From positions 2,193,501 to 2,257,500 of the forward strand of contig NZ_JAUSQV010000001.1 of assembly GCF_030811475.1 (NCBI RefSeq): 64,000 nt of DNA, given 5' to 3'. The stretch is from Nakamurella flavida (GTDB taxonomy: Bacteria > Actinomycetota > Actinomycetes > Mycobacteriales > Nakamurellaceae). The notes beneath the pieces were generated by a model, which saw only the letters and a program-made list of their open reading frames with translations, was not told where the DNA came from and ran no database searches. Shown here in pieces: positions 1-6,959 of the stretch; position 1 is the first letter of the stretch; each line of letters opens with the position of its first letter. Both the position numbers and the translations under genes were made by a program.

Positions 1-1281
1 GACGGTCTGCGCTCCGGTGAACACGTCCAGGACCGCCTTGCTGAACAATGCCTTGCCCTCGGCCTCGCCGAGGTAGGGCACATTGCCGTAATCCGGTCCG
101 CCGTACCGCACGGCGGTCTGGAGTTGTTCGATGAGCACCTTGAGGTTGGGGTCGTCGGTGAAGAAGGGGTCCGCCGCCAGCTCCTTGGTCACCGGGAGGG
201 CGGCGCCCTTGGTGGCCTTGACGTACTCGCCGTACCACGTCGGATCGAACAGGTAGTTGATCAACGCCTTGGCATCCTCCGGTGCCTGCGTGCCGGCGAA
301 GGCGAACAATTCGAATCCGCCCAGGAAGGACCGGGAAACATCACCGGCCTTCGGCACCGGGGTGAGCACCGCACCGATGTTCTCCGAGAGGGAGGGGTCG
401 ATGGTGTTCAACGCGAGCAGCACCTCACCGTTGGCCCAGTACATCGCCGACTTCTTCTGCGCGAACAACTGGGTGACGTCATTGTTCTTGTAGGTGGGGA
501 AAGCTGCGGGGATCGCCCCGGCGTCGTACATGTCCTTGAGCAACTGGAGCGCGGCGCGGTGTCCTTCGGTGTCCGCCGAGATCTGTCCCTGGGCATCGAG
601 CAGCGGCGCGCCGGCAGCGGTTGCCAGGGGGATGAACAGCTGGCCGGGCTGGGGACCCTCCGGCCCGAACAGGAACCCGAACTGGTCATCCCCGCGGGTG
701 GTCGCCTTGGCCACGGCCAACCATTCGTCCCAGGTGGTGGGAGGCTCGACGCCGGCCTGCTCCAGCAGATCCTTGTGGTAGAAGAGCACCCTCGTCTCCA
801 CGTACCACGGCACGCCGAAGGTGGCGTCCTCGTACACCACGAAGGCGTCCTTCTGCAGGTCGAGCAGCCGATCCTCCAGGCCGGCGAAGACGTCGTCGAT
901 GTTCAGCAGGTTGCCCGCCGCTGCGAACCCGAGGGTGACATCGGGGCCCTGCTGGCCGACATCGGGTGGGTTGCCGGCCGCCAAAGCGGCCTGCGTCTTC
1001 TGCACGGACTCCTGGAAGACCAGGAATTGCGGGGTGACCGTGGTCCCCCGCTCGGCGTCGAAGGCGGCCAGACGCTCGATGATGCGCGGTTGGCGAGCAC
1101 CGTTGTCCTGGGTCTCCCGCGTCCAGAACTCGAGCGCCGCACCGGCCGTGGCGCCGGAACCTGCCGCTGCACCGGCCGGCGCGGTCGAGGTCGAGCAGGC
1201 GGCGAGCCCACCCAGGGCGGGGATCGCGGCGAGCGCCGACATCGCCTGCAGCAGTTGACGTCGGTTCATCTGGTGGGTCAC
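1..1281 (-). CDS. ABC transporter sugar-binding lipoprotein (3' end beyond window)
   Basis: Extracellular solute-binding protein of a carbohydrate ABC importer. The frame is open from a GTG at 1281 to the window edge, so the C-terminus is missing; 427 residues are visible, near the family's usual 420-450. The N-terminus reads as a lipoprotein signal: MNRRQLLQAM followed by a hydrophobic stretch and a lipobox LGGLAAC, then a Ser/Thr/Ala/Pro linker. GTG 1281 is preferred over ATG 1269 because AGGAG lies about 6 bases upstream of it. It is the last gene of the kdgD-permease-permease-SBP operon (27-base gap to the permease). By association with KdgD the ligand is probably a sugar acid or an oligomer yielding one; the sequence itself does not fix the substrate. 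Confidence 0.85.
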   Translation of the reverse strand, partial: MTHQMNRRQLLQAMSALAAIPALGGLAACSTSTAPAGAAAGSGATAGAALEFWTRETQDNGARQPRIIERLAAFDAERGTTVTPQFLVFQESVQKTQAALAAGNPPDVGQQGPDVTLGFAAAGNLLNIDDVFAGLEDRLLDLQKDAFVVYEDATFGVPWYVETRVLFYHKDLLEQAGVEPPTTWDEWLAVAKATTRGDDQFGFLFGPEGPQPGQLFIPLATAAGAPLLDAQGQISADTEGHRAALQLLKDMYDAGAIPAAFPTYKNNDVTQLFAQKKSAMYWANGEVLLALNTIDPSLSENIGAVLTPVPKAGDVSRSFLGGFELFAFAGTQAPEDAKALINYLFDPTWYGEYVKATKGAALPVTKELAADPFFTDDPNLKVLIEQLQTAVRYGGPDYGNVPYLGEAEGKALFSKAVLDVFTGAQTV

Positions 1282-1307
1282 GAGGGCTCCTGAGAAGACG
1301 GGCGGGG

Positions 1308-2228
1308 TCATCCTTTGACCCCGCCGGCGGCCAGCCCACCCACGAGGTGGCGCTGGAAGAGCAGGAAGACGGCGACGATCGGGATCGTGGTGAGGGTGGC
1401 CATCGCGAACAGGCCGCTGTAGTCCGCGGTGAACTGCTCGATGAACGAGGCCAGACCGGTGGACAGCACCCGCTTGTCGCTGTCCTTGATGAGGATGAAG
1501 GCGAACAGGTACTCGTTCCAGGCACTGACCATGGCCAGCGTCGCCGCAGCCGCGATCCCGGGCCGGGCCAGCGGCAGCACGATGCGGAACAGCACCCCCA
1601 GGTGGGTACAGCCGTCGATCCTGGCCGCCTCCCCCAGTTCCTCCGGGATGGAGAGGAAGTAGCCCCGCAGGAACCACACGACGAAGGGGAGGTTCGTGGT
1701 GCTGTAGGCCAGGATCAGACCGAGGTAGGAGTTGGTCAGGTTCAGGTTGACCAGCACCACGAACAGTGGGATGACCAGCAGGACCCCGGGGAAGAGCTGG
1801 ACGATCAGCAGGGTCATGCCGAAGGCCCGCCGCCCCACGAACTTCAGCCGGGCCAGGGCGTAGGCGCCGGTGATGCCGAAGATGATCACCAGAACGGTGG
1901 TGGCCGTCGAGACCAGCAGAGTGTTGAAGAACTGCTGGACGAAGGGCGTGCTGGGTGAGGTCAGCACCCGCCCGAAGTTCCCGAGGGTCAACGAGCTGGG
2001 CAGGATGCTGGGATCGGTCGAGAAGGCATCCTTCGTCGGGGTGAGTGCGGTGCGGATCATCCACAGGAACGGGAACAGGCAGACCAGCACCGTGATGGCC
2101 AGGGTGAGGAACACGATGGTGGATTCCAGCCAGGACGGCTCGTCCAGGCCACGTCGACGTCGTCGAGCCGGCCGCGGCACGTTCCGTGTCACCTGTACCG
2201 CCTCACCGGTCATCAGGGGACTCGTCAT
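1308..2228 (-). CDS. Carbohydrate ABC transporter permease (MalG/UgpE type)
   Basis: Inner-membrane permease of the CUT1 sugar importer family, 306 aa. A basic cytoplasmic N-terminus (ARRRRRG around residues 22-27) is followed by six predicted membrane segments, the first around residues 38-58. The ATPase-docking EAA loop is visible as EAARIDGCTHLG...LPLARPG near residue 200. The start overlaps the stop of the upstream permease by 4 bases (ATGA), indicating translational coupling. No ATPase gene is in the visible operon, as is common for actinobacterial CUT1 systems that share an MsiK-like ATPase encoded elsewhere; that sharing is inference here. Confidence 0.92.
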   Translation of the reverse strand: MTSPLMTGEAVQVTRNVPRPARRRRRGLDEPSWLESTIVFLTLAITVLVCLFPFLWMIRTALTPTKDAFSTDPSILPSSLTLGNFGRVLTSPSTPFVQQFFNTLLVSTATTVLVIIFGITGAYALARLKFVGRRAFGMTLLIVQLFPGVLLVIPLFVVLVNLNLTNSYLGLILAYSTTNLPFVVWFLRGYFLSIPEELGEAARIDGCTHLGVLFRIVLPLARPGIAAAATLAMVSAWNEYLFAFILIKDSDKRVLSTGLASFIEQFTADYSGLFAMATLTTIPIVAVFLLFQRHLVGGLAAGGVKG

Positions 2229-3154
2229 GATTGCTTGAGCTCTCGGTAGTAGGAACGCAGGAACGGCAACGCCGCCAGCAGGATGACCAGGAACATGAAG
2301 ACGGCGGCGGCCGATCCGTAGCCCAGATCACCGGCGTTGAAGGCGATGTTGTACGTCGCGACCGGGATGACGTCGGTGGCCTTGGACGGTCCCCCCTGGG
2401 TCATGATCCAGGGGATGGGGAAGTAGTGGAAAGCGTTGATGGCAGCCAGAAGAATGGCGATGGAGGACACCGGACGCAGCATCGGCAGCGTGATGGAGAA
2501 GAACTGCCGCCACTTGCCGGCCCCGTCCACGCTGGCCGACTCGTACAGCTCCTTGGGGATGGACTGCAGACCGGCCAGCAGCATGACGAACTGGAACGGG
2601 AAGCTCTTCCACACCATGACGACGATAAGCGAGAGCAGCGCCCAGGTCTGATCCAGCCACGTCGGCGGGTTGTCGACCCCGACGTCGTTGAGCATCGAGT
2701 TGATGATGCCGAACTGGTCGTTGTACATCCACGCCCAGACCAGTGCAGCGACGAACGCCGGCACCGCCCACGGGATGATGATCGCGGCCCTGACCAGGCC
2801 TCGTCCACGCATCGGCCGGTTGAGCAGCACGGCCAGGCCCAACCCGATGACGTAGGAGAACAAGACGGACAGACCCACGAAGACCGCGGAGATCCACAGG
2901 GAATGCCACACCGCCGGGTCCGACAGCAGCGCCTGGTAGTTGTCCAGGCCGATGAACTGCGGAGAGGGGTTGCGGAGCTTGTTGTCCTGGAACGAGATCT
3001 GGACCGCCTGGATGAGCGGGAAGATGCAGACCAGGACGACGGCGGCGGCGGTGGGCAGGACCAGGATCCAGCCGATGCGCCGATCGACGAACGCGGCGAC
3101 ACGGCTGGAGGCCGGAACTGTCGAACTGGCCCGGTCGAGCGTGCCGGTACTCAC
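2225..3154 (-). CDS. Carbohydrate ABC transporter permease (MalF/UgpA type)
   Basis: Partner permease of the CUT1 importer, 309 aa, six predicted membrane helices with the first around residues 30-50 (VLPTAAAVVLVCIFPL). The EAA-type loop reads ESASVDGAGKWRQFFSITLP, matching the MalF consensus in position and spacing. It overlaps kdgD upstream (ATGA at 3151-3154) and the MalG-type gene downstream (ATGA at 2225-2228), so the three cistrons are almost certainly co-translated. The heterodimer with the downstream permease forms the channel receiving substrate from the lipoprotein encoded at 1-1281. Confidence 0.92.
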   Translation of the reverse strand: MSTGTLDRASSTVPASSRVAAFVDRRIGWILVLPTAAAVVLVCIFPLIQAVQISFQDNKLRNPSPQFIGLDNYQALLSDPAVWHSLWISAVFVGLSVLFSYVIGLGLAVLLNRPMRGRGLVRAAIIIPWAVPAFVAALVWAWMYNDQFGIINSMLNDVGVDNPPTWLDQTWALLSLIVVMVWKSFPFQFVMLLAGLQSIPKELYESASVDGAGKWRQFFSITLPMLRPVSSIAILLAAINAFHYFPIPWIMTQGGPSKATDVIPVATYNIAFNAGDLGYGSAAAVFMFLVILLAALPFLRSYYRELKQS

Positions 3155-4134
3155 GCCGGCGCCGACGCCGGGAGGACCGGCGCTGACGAGGCGAGAGCTT
3201 CGTGGCCGATGTCGATGAGCACCTGCAGACGGCGCAGGTGCTCGGGGGACGGTCCGACCAGCGGTTCGCGGACGGGGCCGAAACCCGGGTTGCCCAGGCG
3301 GAGTGCAGCCTTGACCAGGGCGACGGCGTAGCCGGGCACCTCGTCCCGGAGCTGCCCCAGCGGTCGGAAGAAGGTGGCGAGCAGGTACTCGGCGCGACCG
3401 GCGTCCCCGGCCACCAGTGCATCACGGAAGGCGACGGCCATCTCCGGGAAGAAGGCGAACACGGCGGATGAATAGCTGCGGGCACCCAGGGCCTGATAGT
3501 CGATCTGGGTGAGTTCGGCCGTCGGCAGCCCGTTGCAGAAGACCCATCGATCCCCCAGTTCGTCGACCAGCTCGCGCATCTGCCGCAGGTCCCCCAGCCC
3601 GTCCTTGAACGCGATCACTCCGGGAACATCAGCCAGCGCACGGCAGGTGTCGAGGTCGAAGCGGACCTGGTTGCGCTGGTAGAGCACGACCGGCAGATCG
3701 GTGCACTCGGCCAACCGGCTGTAGTACTCCACCCAGCCCTGCTGAGGGGCCTCGTTCAGGTAGGGCGGCAGGATCAACAGGCCGCCGGCTCCTGCTTCCT
3801 GCGCCGCGACCGCCTGGGCCGTGGCTGATCCCAGCCCCCCACCGACGCCGGCGAAGACGGGGGTCGTCCCGCAGCTCTGCACGGCCGTCTCCACGACGCG
3901 CCTGTGCTCACCCATCGAGAGGGACGCGAGCTCGCCGGTGCCGCAGGCTGCGAACACCGCCGGCGGATCGAACCGCAGTCCGCTCTGCAGATGCTCGGCG
4001 AGCAGATCGTGATCGACGGTGCCGTCCGATCGGAACGGAGTGACCGGGAAGAACAACATCTCCCGGAGCGCAGCCGTCACGGGCTGCGGGGAACCTGGCG
4101 ACAGCGATGTCAAGGAGGATTCTCCAGTTCTCAT
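3151..4134 (-). CDS. kdgD: 5-dehydro-4-deoxyglucarate dehydratase (KdgD), DapA superfamily
   Basis: Class I aldolase-fold enzyme of the dihydrodipicolinate synthase superfamily that converts 5-dehydro-4-deoxy-glucarate to 2,5-dioxopentanoate (2-oxoglutarate semialdehyde) with loss of CO2 and water in D-glucarate/galactarate and oxidative uronate catabolism. Family marks: LFFPVTPF at the N-terminus, CGTGE, VLYQRN containing the conserved Tyr, and the Schiff-base Lys in VIAFKDGLGDLRQM. About 327 aa from ATG 4134; GAAGAG lies 7 bases upstream, and the open frame extends further up to 4194 without a better site. It is first in the operon with the sugar ABC importer and faces an IclR regulator, a classical arrangement for sugar-acid use. 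KdgD versus another DapA-family lyase is judged on the LFFPVTPF and KDG motifs, so the subfamily call is good but not certain. Confidence 0.85.
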   Translation of the reverse strand: MRTGESSLTSLSPGSPQPVTAALREMLFFPVTPFRSDGTVDHDLLAEHLQSGLRFDPPAVFAACGTGELASLSMGEHRRVVETAVQSCGTTPVFAGVGGGLGSATAQAVAAQEAGAGGLLILPPYLNEAPQQGWVEYYSRLAECTDLPVVLYQRNQVRFDLDTCRALADVPGVIAFKDGLGDLRQMRELVDELGDRWVFCNGLPTAELTQIDYQALGARSYSSAVFAFFPEMAVAFRDALVAGDAGRAEYLLATFFRPLGQLRDEVPGYAVALVKAALRLGNPGFGPVREPLVGPSPEHLRRLQVLIDIGHEALASSAPVLPASAPA

Positions 4135-4265
4135 ATGCGAACTCTTCGGTGAGACGCTGGAAGGAAAATTAGGTGATCTTCGGCGTCTGCGCAAGGGCTG
4201 TCAGCGCCGACTACTCGTCGCGCCGTGAAGTTGCGTGACTGGCTGCGTTTGCTACGTTCACATCC
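4135..4265. promoter_or_regulatory. Divergent kdgD / IclR-regulator promoter region
   Basis: For kdgD on the minus strand, TTGCGC (complement of 4189-4194) and TAATTT (complement of 4166-4171) are separated by 17 bases, a good sigma-70-type pair in a locally AT-rich patch. For the IclR gene, TTGCGT (4231-4236) and TACGTT (4253-4258) are 16 bases apart and end 7 bases before the ATG, suggesting a leaderless transcript. AGACGC at 4152-4157 and GCGTCT at 4183-4188 form an inverted repeat spanning the kdgD promoter; it may be the IclR operator. Promoters are inferred from sequence only. Confidence 0.5.
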
Positions 4266-5051
4266 ATGAACTCTTCCGATTCGTCACCCCCACGGAGGAC
4301 CGCCTCGTCCGAACCGTCGGTCAAATCTGCGGACCGGACCGTCGCGGTCGTCGAACTGGTCGCGGCCGAGGCCGACGGGGTGACGTTCTCGGAGATCCAG
4401 CACCGCCTGGAACTGCCCAAGAGCAGCCTTCACGCCCTGCTGGCGACGTTGGTCCAGCGATCCTGGCTGCAGATGGACGCGGCCCACCGTTACCGCGTCG
4501 GACGGCAGCTGCAGATGATCGCCGCGGCCGGGCATCGCGACGACGACTCAGTGGTCGACGCGGCCGTGGATCTGCTGGAAGGCGCCCGGGACGAGCTCGG
4601 CGAGACGGTCCATCTCGCCACCCTGGTGGACACCGACATCCTCTATCTGGCGTCGCGCTACTCCCGTCATGCCCTGGGTGTGCGCTTCCACTCCGGGCGC
4701 CGGCTCCCGGTGTACGCGACCGGCCTCGGCAAGGCCATCCTGTCGAGCCTGGACCCGGCGGACGTGCCGCACCACCTGCCCGTGACGTTGACCCCGCTGA
4801 CCGAGCACACCATCGTCGAGCCCGCGTTGCTGGACGCCGAGCTGACCAGGATCCGACAGCAGCAGTACGCCGTCGATCGGGAAGAGGGCACTCCTGGACT
4901 GTGCTGCGTAGCCGTTTCCTTCTCGGCGCAGGGCCGCAACTACGGCCTCAGCTGCTCGAAGCCCACAGCTCGTTGGACCGCCGGCGAGGAGGTGCGGACC
5001 GCGGAGCTGCTCACGCAGGTTGCACGAACCATCGTTCGACGGCTGCGGTGA
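4266..5051 (+). CDS. IclR-family transcriptional regulator
   Basis: Helix-turn-helix regulator of 261 aa. The N-terminal winged helix covers about residues 22-80 (recognition region around FSEIQHRLELPKSSLHALLATL), and the C-terminal effector-binding IclR domain about residues 95-260, with the characteristic GLGKAILSSL and EEGTPGLCCVAVSF segments. It is transcribed away from the kdgD operon across a 131-base shared promoter region, so local control of sugar-acid uptake and breakdown is the likely role; whether it activates or represses cannot be told from sequence. Confidence 0.92.
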   Translation: MNSSDSSPPRRTASSEPSVKSADRTVAVVELVAAEADGVTFSEIQHRLELPKSSLHALLATLVQRSWLQMDAAHRYRVGRQLQMIAAAGHRDDDSVVDAAVDLLEGARDELGETVHLATLVDTDILYLASRYSRHALGVRFHSGRRLPVYATGLGKAILSSLDPADVPHHLPVTLTPLTEHTIVEPALLDAELTRIRQQQYAVDREEGTPGLCCVAVSFSAQGRNYGLSCSKPTARWTAGEEVRTAELLTQVARTIVRRLR

Positions 5052-5272
5052 CCTCCCCTGCCCCAGCCGGATCCGGCCGAGGATCAGGGGCGGGTGCGCA
5101 CGCACCCCCGCCGCCGGACCGGACGGGGTGACGATCCGATTCGTCTCACGACTTCCAGAACACACGCCGCCCAGGGCAGGACCAGCGCACGCTGCGGCGG
5201 CCTGGCCCGGATCCGCGCCGCTCGTCCCGCCTGAGAGAGCGCTCGGGTGCACGCTCCCCCGGACAGCAGAAT

Positions 5273-5306
5273 GCCGCCCTGCACGTCCGAGGAGGTGCAG
5301 GGCGGC
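5273..5306 (-). terminator. Hairpin terminator downstream of ferritin-like gene
   Basis: Perfect 12-bp inverted repeat (5273-5284 and 5295-5306) with a 10-base loop, 26 bases past the stop of the minus-strand gene at 5332-6102. It also lies 220 bases after the plus-strand IclR gene, so it could stop both transcripts. There is no clear U tract, as usual in high-GC actinobacteria. Confidence 0.6.
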
Positions 5307-5331
5307 AGGGACTGCCGGTTCGATCCGGAGA

Positions 5332-6102
5332 TCAGACCTGGGTCGACTCCGTGGCCGTCCCGGACGACCGCTGGTGCGCGGCGTAGGCCGCCACCCCGGC
5401 CGCGCCGAGCAGGGCCGCTCCGCCGACGGCGAGCAGACCGCTGTTGTCGGACGACGTGGTGCTGCCACCACCGGTGTCGGGTGCACCGACCGGCATGGGG
5501 CCGGCCATCTGCGTCAGGAAGGGGGTGACCGCGGCCAGCACGGTGGCCTTGTCGATCGGCGTCTCGTACGCACCCTTGTAGACCCCACCCTCAGCAGGCA
5601 GACCCAACAGCACCGCGACGACCGCGGCATGCCGCGCCTCGACCCCGAAGATCCCCGCCGCAGCCTGCAGGATGGCCTTGTCCTTGATGAACCCGGCCGC
5701 CCCCAGATACGCACCCACACCCACGTTCTCGAACGTCACCGACGTCGTCAGATACGACGTCCGGGAATCGAACGCACCCCCGAAATCCACCCCCGGAGCC
5801 GACACCGGAGTGCCACCCAGAGACGTGATCGTGTCGGTCAACGCCGTGACGTGGAACTCCTCATCGGCCTGGATCTGCTTGAGGTAATCAGCCTCCACAC
5901 CCGAGACCAGACCGGCCTTGTTGCCCTGCACGTAGAACGCCGCCTCCAGGTACTCCAACGTCAACGCGTAGTTCAGGACATCGATGTCGGTCGCGAAATC
6001 ACCCGGCGCCGCGTAGGCCCACCGGTTGTTCAACGCCCCCAACGCCACCGACGCCGGAACCGACGCCATCTCGCCCCGCACGAACTCTGCACGCTTGCTC
6101 AT
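5332..6102 (-). CDS. Ferritin-like domain protein with C-terminal membrane anchor
   Basis: 256 aa. Residues about 40-180 form a four-helix Ferritin_2-type domain: DIDVLNYALTLEYLEAAFY supplies a first carboxylate, DEEFHVTALTD a Glu...His pair, and GVEARHAAVV a second Glu...His pair, the pattern of a diiron or related metal site. A Gly/Ser/Thr linker follows, then a single hydrophobic segment (about 224-242, LLAVGGAALLGAAGVAAYAA) and a short polar tail. The N-terminus has no obvious cleavable signal, so topology is uncertain: either it is anchored by the C-terminal helix or exported with its partner. It lies 18 bases after the Tat-exported homologue at 6121-6780 and is surely in the same transcript. 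Metal storage, redox or desiccation/oxidative protection are possible; the substrate is unknown. Confidence 0.82.
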   Translation of the reverse strand: MSKRAEFVRGEMASVPASVALGALNNRWAYAAPGDFATDIDVLNYALTLEYLEAAFYVQGNKAGLVSGVEADYLKQIQADEEFHVTALTDTITSLGGTPVSAPGVDFGGAFDSRTSYLTTSVTFENVGVGAYLGAAGFIKDKAILQAAAGIFGVEARHAAVVAVLLGLPAEGGVYKGAYETPIDKATVLAAVTPFLTQMAGPMPVGAPDTGGGSTTSSDNSGLLAVGGAALLGAAGVAAYAAHQRSSGTATESTQV

Positions 6103-6120
6103 GATGATCTTCTCTCCCGC

Positions 6121-6780
6121 TCAGGCGATCAGCGGCTTGACGGCGGCCAGGACGGTGTCCATCGAGGCGTTCTTCTCGATCGGGTTCGGGAACGGGTTCG
6201 TCCCCAACAGCGAAGCGACCACCGCGGCATGCCGCGACTCGACCCCCGCGATCGACGCCGCCGCAGCCAGCACCTCCAGCGACTGGATCAACGGCACCTG
6301 CCCGTGATACGCCGTCACACCCAGCTCCTCGAACGCCGACGCGTTCTTCAGGAACGAGTCCCGCGAGTCGAACGTCCCCGCCGGATACGTGATATTCGGC
6401 TTCGCCACCGGCGTCCCACCGAACGAGGACACCGCCGCCGTCACCGCAGCCACGTGCTGCTTCTCGTGATCACCGATCGGCGTGACCAACTCCAACTCGC
6501 GGTCGGTCAGCAACCCCGCCTGCAGGCCCATCGCGTAGAAATCGGCCTCCAGATACTCCAGAGTCAACGCGTAGTTCAGGATGTCCACATCCGTGGCCGC
6601 CAGCCCCGCCTCACGACGCGCCTTGGTCACCGCACCCGCAGACGGGGCGCCGAGCAGGCCACCGGCGACGAAACCGGCACCCACCCCCACCATCCCCGCG
6701 TACTTCAGGAAACTCCGACGCTGCAGCCCAGTGCTGAACTCCAGCACCGGCTTGCCGCCGAACACCTCGTTCGATCCCAT
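6121..6780 (-). CDS. Tat-exported ferritin-like domain protein
   Basis: 219 aa. Residues 21-50 form a twin-arginine signal: QRRSFLKYAG followed by a Gly/Ala-rich hydrophobic core and a PSAGAV cleavage-like site. The mature part is a Ferritin_2-type four-helix domain with DVDILNYALTLEYLEADFYAMG, HEKQHVAAV and GVESRHAAVV, the same Glu/Glu-His/Glu-His layout as in the next gene. Export by Tat implies folding, likely with metal loaded, before transport. First gene of a two-gene operon; the 179-base region upstream up to ligD at 6960 must hold its promoter. Confidence 0.87.
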   Translation of the reverse strand: MGSNEVFGGKPVLEFSTGLQRRSFLKYAGMVGVGAGFVAGGLLGAPSAGAVTKARREAGLAATDVDILNYALTLEYLEADFYAMGLQAGLLTDRELELVTPIGDHEKQHVAAVTAAVSSFGGTPVAKPNITYPAGTFDSRDSFLKNASAFEELGVTAYHGQVPLIQSLEVLAAAASIAGVESRHAAVVASLLGTNPFPNPIEKNASMDTVLAAVKPLIA

Positions 6781-6959
6781 CAGCTCACTCCTTCATCGGG
6801 TGGCGCAGGTGCGGCCCATGTGGCCGTCGTCCTGGGGTTCGGTGAGCGCGGTCGCCCGGATGGGTCCGTTCGCGAGGAATCTGACCGGATTTCCGGTGCG
6901 TCTCCCAGGTCGGCTGGCGCTCCGCGCCAGGACCTCGGCCGGGCGCAGATCCGCCGGTC

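Noticed and set aside
5066-5077. GCCGGATCCGGC palindrome after the IclR gene
   Set aside because: No loop and no second arm, so it is not a terminator; GC-rich palindromes of this length occur by chance.
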